Assembly (NCBI GenBank): GCA_025093555.1
Contig: JAIWNF010000081.1
Coordinates: forward strand, 62,001-126,000
Length of the DNA stretch: 64,000 bases
Reading direction: 5' to 3'
Origin: Circinella umbellata
Lineage: Eukaryota > Mucoromycota > Mucoromycetes > Mucorales > Lichtheimiaceae
Shown: positions 1-11,245 of the stretch, piece by piece
Numbering within the stretch: position 1 is the stretch's first letter
How the letters are laid out: each line of letters opens with the position of its first letter
Position numbers and translations under genes: made by a program
The notes under the pieces: generated by a model
Seen by the model: the letters and a program-made list of their open reading frames with translations, nothing else
Told to the model about the DNA's origin: nothing
Databases searched by the model: none

Positions 1-1716
1 ATCTTGCATATAATAACAACCATATCCATAACTCTGGATATCATTATCTTTTTTTAGATTATTTTATTTTATAATCTACGCTATCCTGGTTTTTTTTTTA
101 TGGATCGTGAGTGAAGAAATCAATTGGGTTAGACTTTGCGAAATAAAATGTTTATTTAGTTAAATATCATATACGTAAAAGATCGTATGAAAAACAAACA
201 AATAAACAAATGATTATTTATTATTATTACTATTATTAATAATATATCGAGATTATCAACATTTCTTTAAATAGTTACGTAATAAGAATAAAATTAAAAA
301 TAAACAAAAAGATATAGATTCAATTATAAAGGACTTGGCTCGATCGTTTTTTTTTTTTCAATTTCATCTAAATGAAGTTTCCCAGCAATTTGGTACTGAT
401 GAAAAATGTGTTCTAAAAACAATTTGGGAATTTTATCGATCTAAGCGTGGAGAAGTAATTGGAATTAAATATATTACTAAGAATACGTACCTGAAGACAT
501 GAGTATACTATTATATAGTGAAGAACTAATGCTATTATAAAAAAAAGAAGGTTAAGAGAGAGAGAGACATAAAGAAAAAATAGTCATTGTTATATTTGGA
601 CACTGTACCTCACAGGACCTGTTAACGTTGCTAATGACCATTTAAATCAATATGTGTATATAATTAGTATCCTAATGTACAACTGTCGGGGAATGGGGAG
701 GGGGAAAATCAAAACAAAATTCATTTAAACAATTTTTTTTTTAGTTCTCTTTGCTATATTGTAACACAAATCGTAAGTTTAAAAATACACTCACTAGAAT
801 AATATTATTCCCGTCAGTGATTAACTTAAAGGGATCGTATCGATTCGTAAATGAATCGTGGTAAACAAGCAAGTAAAATAAATTATAATTATTACCTAAT
901 TTATTGATATTTGACACCCATAAGTGGGGTGCTCTAATTATTTCATGTAATCCCTCCCGACTTTATGCATTATTGTGAAAATAATCGGCATAATAACTAG
1001 ATAAGTGCTTTACGTGTTTTAAAAGTACGATGGAAAATGCCATTCATTATATTTGTTGATCGCTATTGATCTGGAAAGAAGAAGCCACCCACGACGAACC
1101 AGAATATTTAATTACTTTTTACTAAAATAGTTTCGACTAAACTGAAACGATCACAAACCTTTTTTTCGTTTTCATTTTTATTTTCGATAAAAATTAAATG
1201 TTTATTAAAACAATTAATCATTAAGAATATATTGATGGATAAAAGCTAAACACATTTTCTTGTTGTATTCATCTAATATATTGAAAAAAAATTAGAACCC
1301 GTTTTATGTAGGTACGTAAATTACTATCACCAATATATTTCAGCTTATACAAAATACAGTTTAATATATATAAATTATATCACGATCACTTTTTGTTTTT
1401 CCCAGGAACTAAATTAATTTACAGATCAAACTTACTGTTTTGACCCAATATCAAAAACTCTGCAATAAAACTGCTGAAACAAAAAGTCTTTCATACTATT
1501 CTTAATAATTACACTGTATCTTCTCACCCCACAACTAATTTAGGAAACTGAAACCAAAAAAGGATTTTTCCAGTTGACTGTTACACAAATAAGTATAACA
1601 AAAAAGGGTTTGGTGGGGAATATACTCTCGTGAAATAGGAGAAAAAAAAAAGAAAGCAGTCTAAAAGTAATCTATCAAGTCGCTTGCATTACTCTGTTTC
1701 CGTTTCCTCGGTATTA
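1..1716. other. AT-rich intergenic stretch with one possible coding remnant
   Basis: No complete gene is visible. The only protein-like stretch is on the plus strand at about 299-505. It stays open through a 12-T tract and encodes a segment including TDEKCVLKTIWEFYRSKRGE before a stop. It has no start codon or convincing splice sites, so it may be the last exon of a gene or a decayed mobile-element fragment. The rest is AT-rich DNA with homopolymer runs. Confidence 0.3.
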
Positions 1717-2575
1717 TATATTACCGGGAAAGAAAAAAAAAGCCTGATTTGTATGATGAGGATAAAGCTTGTTTGATGAGTAAAAAAGAAAGAAAGAAAA
1801 AAGCTCAGGTATAAGTAAATTATTTTGCTTAAATTCATAAGTTATGTATATAGTACGATATTGGATTTCATTATGCAAATATCAACATGCGAAATCATCT
1901 TACCAAGATGTTTCATATGCTTCAGAGTTGAATTTACTCACGCTACGTATAAAAAAAACAAACATACCTCTTATTTTACTTATTTGTTCTGTATCATTTT
2001 AGTAACAACTCAGCAAAAAAAAAAAGGAGAACATGATTCAGAAAGTTTGTATTACTTAAATCCATTTAACTTTAAAATTGAAGAAAGGAGCAAAAAAAAA
2101 AGTTATTTGAAAGTTATATAATAGGTACTAAAAAAATGACGACAAAATAAACTCGAATACGTGAATTCTAGTTTTTATAATATGTGAACCAGCCAAAGAA
2201 TAGTAATATGTCATAACATTGATATAAAGTATACATATTTTACTTGTTTATCAGTGGGTTATTAGTAGTTTGAACGTAAAAGGGTTTAGGATATATTATG
2301 TAATAGAATAGACCTAAAGATTTGGTGCTGAGTTTTTTTTTTTTGGAATTTGGCGCATGATGAATTATAAATTTATGCACCTTGGTTTGCATTTCGGTGG
2401 TTTAAAATCTAACCATCTTGCTTTGTTATAGTATTTTATTTCTTTGGCGAAAAGTATAAACTGTTCAGAAATGAAAGATATGATAGATATAAAAATATAC
2501 AAATATACACTACAACATGTTCTACTTTAAGCATAACACATGATGAAAGAAAACCCAACCTTGAATGATCAATTT

Positions 2576-2887
2576 ATCCCGTGCGATCAATGGGCTGTAA
2601 TTTTTGATGAGTAGATGCGATAATATGTGCTGGAGTTGTTAAAGGATTTACTTTGGTCAAAAACTCGTGTTTTACACCAACCTTTAGTTCTTATCGAAAC
2701 TCTTCAATGGAATTGAGAAATGGCACTTTATCAAATGAATTTGTGATTCTACAATTCTCTATCTCTAATAACGAGCATAATACTCTCTAGCATTCTATAA
2801 TTACCTGAGTAATTTCTGCTCTGCACTTTGGATAATGTTAAGCGTAGTATCAATGAGTTCGACACTGTATTCGTCGCAAAGTGGGAC
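2576..2887 (-). pseudogene. Decayed exon of unknown gene, copy 1
   Basis: Read on the minus strand, this follows an acceptor-like TTATTCTTGTCAG and encodes a segment beginning VPLCDEYSVELIDTT, closely matching the better-preserved copy at 7677-8006. The two in-frame stops of the other copy are present here too. In addition a 13-bp deletion shifts the frame just after them, and the end has further small changes. I do not recognise the family. It is more degraded than copy 2 and certainly not functional as read. Confidence 0.55.
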
Positions 2888-3482
2888 CTGACAAGAATAA
2901 AACCGATTTCAATTACTTCTATGTTATTACCAACATTTACTTTACTATGTTATTTAATAGTAGTAATTAAGCTAATATAACTGTATTTAATAATTATGCT
3001 CATGTACATATACTGCTAAAATATGGCCGTTTTTTCTACTATCAGAAAAAGCTCTTTTTTATCGTACATGATATATATAGATATATTCATCTATTAGTAT
3101 ATGTTGTTTGCTAACAAGTAAAAGTATATATGATATATATCAGTTCGGAGAAAATGTTGATGCCATTTATTATACAATTATGATTAGTAAATAAGCACCA
3201 TGATTATTGAGTTAATATATATATTTTTAGCTAAAATAATTACGGCTCCTGTACTAGTACTTTTATTTTAAGCAGTGGATCATCACAGTAAATATAAAAA
3301 GCCATTAAGTAAAATTTAAAAGGATTTACAATGAAGTAATGGTTTTAATAGGGTTGTTTAAAAGAAATTAGTAATAATATATATACAAGATAAATAATTC
3401 TTGACACTTTGTTTATCCAAGCCTAATAATCTGGTCCTTGATGTATTTCTATTATATGACTTCAACCCATGAGTATATCCTT

Positions 3483-4847
3483 TCAGCTACCTATCATTTT
3501 GTACAATGCACTCTATTAGTAGTTGATCTTTTTTTTTTAATTTATATCATCGTAACAAAAATGAATTTACTTTTTTTAACTTGCAAGTTATTTATACTTT
3601 CGCTTGATTTTTAAAAGTAATGAATGTAGTTTATAATTTTTGCAATGAATTTCGTTAGCATTTGTTCCACCATAATAACAAAAAATGAATCCACTTTCTT
3701 ATTTTTTTTTCAACTTACTATCCATTATGTAGCCTACAACCCTTTGGGAAGAAATCAATTGATGTTATTTAATAACCTTTTTTACAATAAATCTGTATTT
3801 TTCTATTTTTGTGCTATTCTTAAAAAACGTCTTTTATTTTATAACTTACGGCCTATTAAATTATAATCCACACATTTGGTTTTTTAAGTTATGGGTAGCA
3901 TTTATAATTTTTCATAATGAATTCTGTCAGTATTTGTTTCTTTTTTTTTTTGTGCCATTGTAATAAAAATTAACTACACCGCCTTTTTATTATTATATTT
4001 TTTTTTAACTTACAACCTATTCGTATTCAACCCATTGGAGAGGAGGTTTGAAGTAATAGATGTTATTTATGAAATCTGTTAGTACGTATTTGTTCTTTTT
4101 TTTTGCGCTATTATTAAAGACATTGACTCCACTTTTTTTTGTTTTATAACTTACCAGCTATAAATATTCAACACATCGAGTTTTGAAGTAATATAAATAA
4201 TATTCATATAATATTTTTTTACAGTGAATTCTTCTGTTAGTACGTATCACTATTTTTTTTGTGCCATTATAAGAGGCATTCACTTCACTCCCTTATTTAA
4301 TTACTTACGGTTACCTAGTTATAACCAACACATTTGGTTTTACAGTAACGAGTGTGATTTGTATTTTTTAACAGTGAATTCAGTTAGTATTTGTTCTTTT
4401 TTGTGCCGATATAAGAGGCATTCACTTCACTCCCTTATTTAATTACTTACCGCGGCCTAGTTATAACCAACACATTTGGTTTTACAGTGACGAGTGTGAT
4501 TTGTATTTTTTTAACAGTGAATTCAGTTAGTATTTGTTCTTTTTTGTGCCGATATAAGAAACACCGACTGCACTATCTTATTTTTGTTTTACTTACAACC
4601 TATCCATAATCCACCCATTTGGTTTCAAAGTGATGGATATTATATTTACATCGAATTTTAATTTAGTATTTGATAATTTTTTTCGTTCCTAGAACTTCAC
4701 TCCCTTATATTCTAACTTACCACTCTTTACAGAACTGTCAGCATTACTGTCAGTATGTTGAATGTCACCAACTGGTTGAGCAATACTGTTGTATGCTGCG
4801 GAAAGAACCAAAACAAAGATGGATAGGATAATAGTAGAATATTTCAT
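3483..4847 (-). CDS. Microexon-built small secreted peptide, copy 1
   Basis: Product unknown. Exon 1 (4847-4721, 127 nt) starts MKYSTIILSIFVLVLSA, a classic hydrophobic signal peptide, followed by a hydrophilic pro-like region rich in D, S and Q. Nine further exons follow, eight of them microexons, at 4599-4597 (GTT), 4456-4451 (GCCGCG), 4314-4309 (GTAACC), 4157-4155 (CTG), 4016-4014 (GTT), 3852-3850 (GCC), 3733-3719 (15 nt), 3579-3571 (9 nt), and a last exon from 3490 ending at TGA 3485-3483. Every microexon is a multiple of three and phase 1. Each is flanked by AG and GTAAGT (GTAAAT for the 9-nt exon), and most introns contain TACTAAC, TACTGAC or GCTAAC. Joined, they add about 18 residues: GCRGNPGCRY then IMDIKKSS. 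The whole product is about 60 residues with two cysteines near the C terminus. The structure is inferred from sequence without transcript support. Alternatives are exon skipping or a relic ladder of splice sites. Confidence 0.62.
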
Positions 4848-4908
4848 GATGATAGTTTATTGGTGAATAAAGAAAGCCGTAGTTGATTTGATAATAGCAA
4901 AATTTTCA

Positions 4909-4919
4909 CTTTATATAGT
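4909..4919 (-). promoter_or_regulatory. TATA box of microexon peptide gene copy 1
   Basis: Minus-strand ACTATATAAAG lies about 62-72 bp upstream of the ATG at 4847, preceded by a purine-rich run (minus-strand complement of the CCTCTTATCCCTCTCCCCC tract). It is conserved at the same distance in the second copy. A well-placed TATA box suggests a regulated or strongly expressed gene. Confidence 0.6.
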
Positions 4920-6250
4920 CCTCTTATCCCTCTCCCCCTTTTTTTTTGTCTGTGTTGAAAAATATCATATACTATTAAATGGTATAAACAACAAGAATGC
5001 AGGGGCTTAAAGCAGTATCTCAACAAATCAAATTACATTTTCATAATCTGAAACGTTAATGCAAGTAGCTTATTAAAAAATATTTTTAGGTGTGTTCTCT
5101 GTTTATATGCACTAAATCAAATTTGGAAAAAGGGACCTTTCGGGTGTATATATATATGAGGCAGAGGTTTTTTCGACCCGGGTAATATTATGTCTTTACT
5201 TTTAATCTTGATTTATTTCAATGTTATAGGTGTCACTATTTATTTGTTTTATCTTTTATCTTAGAATAACATTAGCTGTAATGTAGTTGTCTATTCCTCT
5301 CTCCTACCCCCTTAATATACTAATCTAACTTTTTCTCTCTCTAAAAGGTTCCGTCAACGCTATATATTATTCTCTTTACCCATATACACTTCTTGCTCAA
5401 AGTATAGTAAGGAAGAAGTGACCTCGAGGCGTAGATCAATTAAACCTTTCATCTTCTTTTCCAAACTCTGGTTCTTTTTCCTTCTAAGGTTTCTAACCAC
5501 GTACTTCATAACAGTATTAAATAGTCAATCCCAGTTTATCCAATATAGATAAATAAGCCCATTGTAACAACAGAAGCGATGCATTTTCATGCATGCCATT
5601 TATAAATATTTAAAATTATTCATATTGTGTATAACAGCTCCATTTATTTTGTGAGATTGATTTGAGAATATCAATAATAAATATTTGAAAGGTTTATTTG
5701 AAGAAAACAAAATAACAGAAAGGATACATGTGGATATTGATTGGGTAAACCTTAAAAAGAAAACCATAGATAAGCGTTCTAAATAGAACCCCAAGCAGAT
5801 AACCGTAATGATAAAAGAAATTAAATAGTGAAGGGAAAAAATTTATTTGCTAGTTTAGAAATACGTAATGCTGAAGACGTTAACTTTTGTAAACATAAGA
5901 GAATAGAGAATATAGAATAGGATTGGTGTTTTCTATTTCGCGTGCTTCTTCATTAACACAAAAGAGAATGTAGACCATTTTTACCTTCGAAATTCGAAGT
6001 CGACACTAATGGTATAGATCCTGGAACTTACTACTATAAGAGTTCTTTATGATTCATTATTCTGTATCCTCTATCTAGACATATGGTGGCTCATCGCACG
6101 ACACACCTTTCATTGTAATTTTGCTAAATTCCAAATCACCATGCAGGATAACTTTATGATTCTAAATTAGTTTTTGATTTGATGTCGAAAGATATAATAT
6201 TGATATTACTTTTTATTAAATTATATTTACTATATATTTTTATATATAGA

Positions 6251-6844
6251 GAATCTATGATGTCACTGTCAAAGAAGGAGTAGAAGAAAAGAATGTTCAG
6301 CATAATGACATTACTCAATCGAATTCTCTATATGATAAGATTGGAAATGAAATTATTTAAGCGATGAAGAGGATCATGAAGATGATGAACTAGATATTGT
6401 TGCCAATAATGAAGACCTCCAGATTTAAGCCAAAATTTAAGAATGCGTATTTGTTCATACCTATATATAAGCTTTTTTTAATGATCTACTATTTCATGAT
6501 TTACTACTTTATGATTTACTTTTCTATGTTTATTTTCTACCTAATGATATGTCATTGATTTAACAATATGCTTTTTATAATAAGCTCTCTACGATTACAT
6601 GCTTCATATTTATTTGTATTTAAGAGTATTATTATATATCATTGGTCTTTACTGAAACAGATGCAGTTGCTTGATATAATGTTACAAAATCAAATTTGAA
6701 AAATGCAAGAAAAAAATGTAGCAGCCAAAAAAGATGAGGTTGCACTACGTGTTGCGGGCTATGAAAGTTAAGGGTTCGAGTTTGAATCAATTTTAAGCAG
6801 TGAACCCTTAAGCAAATTGCGTTCGTAAACGCCTATTTGAGATC
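6251..6844. other. Spacer between the two duplicated segments
   Basis: About 590 bp of unique AT-rich sequence. The plus strand around 6250-6360 reads protein-like (DVTVKEGVEEKNVQHNDITQ) and then hits stops, followed by an acidic frame (about 6360-6430), so a decayed coding fragment is possible. A GGTTCGAGTT motif near 6772 resembles a polymerase III B box, but no tRNA fold was found around it. Confidence 0.4.
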
Positions 6845-7676
6845 TATATTACCGGGAAAGGAAAAAAGAACCTGATTTGCATGATGGGATAAAGCTTGTT
6901 TAATGAGAAAGAAAGAAGCTCAGGTAAGTAAGTTATTTTGCTTTATTCATAAGTTATGTACATAGTACGATATTGGATTTTATTATGCAAATATCAATGT
7001 GCAAAATCGCCTTATTAAAATGTTTCATATGCTTTAATACTCTATTCAGAGTTGATTTTACTCACGGTATAAAGAAAACAATCATACCTCTTATCTCTAT
7101 TTGTTTGGTAACAGCTCAGCAAAAAAAAAAAAGGAGAACATGATTCAAATTCAAAGAATGTTTGTATCACTCAAACTCCATTTATCTTTAAAATGAAAAA
7201 AGGAACCCAAAAAAAAATTATTCGAAAGTTTACATACAATAGATACAAAAACAAATTTGGCAAAATAAACTCGGATACGTCATATCTGATTTTTATAATA
7301 TGTGAACCATTCAAGGAGTAGTAATATATGGCATAACATTGATATAAAGTATACGTATTTTACTTGTTTATTGGTAGGTTGACATAAAAGGGTTTAGATA
7401 TATTATGTAATATAATAGACCTCATAATTTGGCGCTGAGTTTTTTTTTTTTTGAATTTGGCGCATGATATATGCACATTTGGTTATTTACATTTCGGTCG
7501 TTTAAAATCCAACGATGTTGCTTTGTTATAGTATTTTATTTCTTTGGCGAGAAGTACAAACTGTTTAGAAATAAAAGATAGAATAGATATAAAAGTATAC
7601 AAATAGACACTACAACATTTTCTCCTTCAAGCACACACATGATGAACCCCCTCCCAAATCTTGGATGATTAATAAT

Positions 7677-8006
7677 CTACCTTGTGCAATCAAGAATGGG
7701 CTGTAACTTTTGATGAGTAGATGGGATAATATGTGCTGGAGTTGTTAAAGGATTTACTTTGATCAAAAACTCGTGTTTTACACCAACCTTTAGTTCTAAT
7801 CGAAACTCTTCAATGGAATTGAGAAATGGCACTTTATCAAATGAATTTGTGATTCTACAATTCTCTATCTCTAATAACGAACATACTACGTTTGTGATGT
7901 ACTCTCTAGCATTCTATAATTACCCGAGTAATTCCTGCTTTGCACTTTGGATAATGTTATGCGTAGTATCAATGAGTTCGACACTGTATTCGTCGCAAAG
8001 TGGGAC
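7677..8006 (-). pseudogene. Decayed exon of unknown gene, copy 2
   Basis: On the minus strand an acceptor-like TTATTCTTGTTAG is followed by 110 codons. They run VPLCDEYSVELIDTTHNIIQ, then two stops three codons apart (TAA and TAG within GGGTAATTATAG), then about 75 clean codons including EYITNVVCSLLEIENCRI, FDKVPFLNSIEEF and LELKVGVKHEF, ending at TAG. Codon-level similarity with copy 1 shows it was once coding. No family recognised. The shared stops predate the duplication, so the gene was already dead, or the ten-base block holding them is a feature I do not understand. Confidence 0.55.
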
Positions 8007-8632
8007 CTAACAAGAATAAAACCGATTTCAATTACTTCTATGTTATTATCAACATTTACTTTACTATGTTATTTAATAGTAGTATATAATTAAGTTAATA
8101 TAGCTGTATTTAATAATTATGCTCATGTACATATACTGCTAAAATATGACCGTTTTTTCTACTATCAGAAAAAGTTCTTTTTTATCGTACATGATATTTC
8201 TAGATATATCCATCTAATAGTATGATATATGTCGTTTGCTAACAAGTAAAAGTATATATGATATATATCAGATCGGAGAAATGTTGATGTCATTTATTAT
8301 ACAATTATGATTAGTAAATAAGCACCATGATTATTTAGTTAATATATATTTTTCTATCTAAAATAATTACGGATTCTGTATTAGTACTTTTATTTTTAAG
8401 CAGTGAATCATCATAAAACAATATGTATAAGATCACAGTAAATATAAAGAGCCATTTAAGTAAAATTTAAAAGGATTTACAATGAAGTAATGGTTTTAAT
8501 AGGGTTGTTTAAAAGAAATTAGTAATAATATATATAAAAGATAAATATTCTTGACACTTTGTTTATCCAAGCCTAATAATCTAGTCCTTGATATATTTCT
8601 ATTATATGACTTCAACCCATGAGTATATCCTT

Positions 8633-9862
8633 TCAGCTACCTGTCATTTTGTACAATGCATTCTATTAGTATTTGACCTTTTTTTTTTTAGTTGTATCAT
8701 CGTAACAAAAATGAACTTTACTTTTTTTAACTTGCAAGTTATTTATACTCTCACTTGATTTTTAAAAGTAATGAATGTGGTTTATAATTTGTGCAATGAA
8801 TTTCGTTAGCATTTCTTCTACCATAATAACAAAAAATGAATCCACTTTCTTATCTTTTTTTCAACTTACTATCTTTATGTAGCGTACAACCCATTGGGAA
8901 GAAATCAATTGATGTTATTTAATAACCTTATTTTTTACAATAAATCTGTATTTTTCTATTTTTGTGCTATCCTAAAATAATGTCTCTTATTATATAACTT
9001 ACAGCCTATTAAATTATAATCCACACATTTGGTTTTTTAAGTTATGGGTAGCATTTATAATTTTTCATAATGAATTTTGTCAGTATTTGTTTTTTTTTTT
9101 TTTGTGCCATTGTAATAAAAATTAACTACACCGCCTTTTTATTATTATATTTTTTTTAACTTACAACCTATTCGTATTCAACCCATTGGAGAGGAGGTTT
9201 GAAGTAATAGATGTTATTTATGAAATCTGTTAGTACGTATTTGTTCTTTTTTTTTTTTGCGCTATTATTAAAGACATTGACTCCACTTTTTTTTGTTTTA
9301 TAACTTACCAGCTATAAATATTCAACACATCGAGTTTTGAAGTAATATAAATAATATTCATTATAATATTTTTTTACAGTGAATTCTTCTGTTAGTACGT
9401 ATCACTATTTTTTTTTGTGCCATTATAAGAGGCATTCACTTCACTCCCTTATTTAATTACTTACCGCGGCCTAGTTATAACCAACACATTTGGTTTTACA
9501 GTGACGAGTGTGATTTGTATTTTTTTAACAGTGAATTCAGTTAGTATTTGTTCTTTTTTGTGCCGATATAAGAAACACTGACTGCACTATCTTATTTTTG
9601 TTTTACTTACAAACTATCCATAATCCGCCCATTTGGTTTTAAAGTAATGGATATTATATTTACATTGAATTTTATTTAGTATTTGATAATTCTTTTTTTG
9701 TTCCTAGAACTTCACTCCCTTATATTCTAACTTACCACTCTTTACAGAACTGTCAGCATTACTGTCAGTATGTTGAATGTCACCAACTGGTTGAGCAATA
9801 CTGTTGTATGCTGCGGAAAGAACCAAAACAAAGATGGATAGGATAATAGTAGAATATTTCAT
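8633..9862 (-). CDS. Microexon-built small secreted peptide, copy 2
   Basis: Paralogue of the gene at 3483-4847. Exon 1 (9862-9736) encodes the same signal peptide and pro-region. Microexons: 9613-9611 (TTT), 9470-9465 (GCCGCG), 9311-9309 (CTG), 9167-9165 (GTT), 9005-9003 (GCT), 8872-8870 (ATA), 8730-8722 (9 nt), then a last exon from 8640 to TGA 8635-8633. The predicted tail is VCRAGCYIKKSS. The two cysteines and the IKKSS end are kept, but five codons fewer are present because the GTAACC module is absent and the 15-nt exon has become 3 nt. Its TAG acceptor is mutated to TAC, and a downstream AAAG|ATA|GTAAGT replaces it, preserving frame. The open frame and matched phases in both copies argue for function, though no transcript evidence is available. 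Confidence 0.6.
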
Positions 9863-9922
9863 GATGATAGTTTATTGCTGAATAAAGAAAGCCGTAGTTG
9901 ATTTGATCATAGCAAAATTTTC

Positions 9923-9933
9923 ACTTTATATAG
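9923..9933 (-). promoter_or_regulatory. TATA box of microexon peptide gene copy 2
   Basis: Identical minus-strand ACTATATAAAG at the same spacing from the ATG (9862) as in copy 1, followed upstream by the same purine-rich tract. Confidence 0.58.
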
Positions 9934-11245
9934 TCCTCTTATCCCTCCCCCCCTTTTTTTTGTCTGTGTTGAAAAATATCATATACTATTAAATGGTATA
10001 AACAACAAGAATGCAGGGGCTTAAAGCAGTATCTCAACAAATCAAATTATCTTTTCATAATCTGAAACGTTAATGCAAGTAGCTTATTAAAAAATATTTT
10101 TAGGTGTTCTCTGTTTATATGCACTAAATCAAATTTGGAAAAAGGGACCTTTCGGGTGTATATATATATGAGGCAGAGGGTTTTTCGACCCGGGTAATAT
10201 TATGTCTTTACTTTTAATCTTGATTTATTTCAATGTTATGGGTGTCACTATTTATTTGTTTTATCTTTTATCTTAGAATAACATTAACTATAATGTAGTT
10301 GTCTATTCCTCTCTCCTACCCCCTTAATATACTAATCTAACTTTTTTTCTCTTTAAAAGGTTCCATCAACGCTATATATTATTCTCTTTACCCTTATACA
10401 CTTCTTGCTCAAAGTATAGTAAAGAAGAAGTGACCTAGAGGCGTAGATCAATTAAACCTTTCATCTTTTTTTACAAACTCTGGTTTTTTTCCCCCTCTAC
10501 GATTTCTAACCACGCACTCCATAGCAGTATTAAATAGTCAATCCCAGTTCATCCAATATAGATAAATAAGCCCATTGTAACAACAGAAGAGATGCATTTT
10601 CATGCATGCCATTTATAAATATTTAAAATTATTCATATTGTGTATAACAGCTCCATTTATTTGTGAGATTGATTTGAGAATATCAATAATAAATATTTGA
10701 AAGGTTTATTTGAAGAAACAAAAAATAACAGAAAGAATACATGTGGATATTGATTGGGTAAACCTTAGAAAGAAAAACATAGATAAGCGTTTCAAATAGA
10801 ACCCCAAGCAGATAACCGTAATGATAAAAGAAACTAAATAGTAAAGGGAAAAAATTCATTTGCTAGTTTAGAAATACGTAATGCTGAAGACGTTAACTTT
10901 TGTAAACATAAGAGAATAGGGAATATAGAATAGGATTGGTGTTTTCTATTTCGCGTGCTTCTTCATTAACACAAAAGAGAATGTAGACCATTTTTACCTT
11001 CGAAATTCGAAGTCGACACTAATGGTATAGATCCTGGAACTTACTACTATAAGAGTTCTTTATGATTCATTATTCTGTATCCTCTATCTAGATATATGGT
11101 AGCTCATCGCACGACACACCTTTCATTGTAATTTTGCTAAATTCCAAATCACCATGCAGGATAACTTTATGATTCTAAATTAGTTTTTGATTTGATGTCG
11201 AAAGATATAATATTCATATTACTTGTTATATTTTTATATAGAAAA

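Larger units (their letters stand above)
1717..6250. repeat. Segmental direct duplication, copy 1
   Basis: This segment aligns along its whole length with 6845-11245 in the same orientation. Shared landmarks include the ttaccgggaaag start, the pseudogene exon, the complete microexon peptide gene with its TATA box, and the tract around the gaaattcgaagtcgacac motif near 5990. Differences are single bases, homopolymer length changes, small indels and one extra 142-bp microexon module in this copy. The copies are separated by about 590 bp. No transposase or terminal repeats bound the segment, so it looks like a local segmental duplication. Borders are accurate to roughly 10-20 bp. Confidence 0.93.
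6845..11245. repeat. Segmental direct duplication, copy 2
   Basis: Direct repeat of 1717-6250 with the same order of elements. It is about 130 bp shorter, largely because it lacks the microexon module that carries exon GTAACC in copy 1 (4309-4450). The similarity ends near 11245, where this copy runs into gaaaataggcc while copy 1 continues into a different sequence. Confidence 0.93.

Noticed and set aside
3645..4442. Plus-strand open frames of 72-73 codons opposite the microexon gene
   Set aside because: They are T-rich readings of the repeated introns, differ between the two copies, and are phenylalanine-heavy with no domain.
5600..5794. 64-codon minus-strand frame in duplication copy 1
   Set aside because: The matching region of copy 2 is frameshifted, so it is not conserved as coding.
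6720..6800. B-box-like GGTTCGAGTT in the duplication spacer
   Set aside because: No A box, acceptor stem or SINE tail accompanies it.
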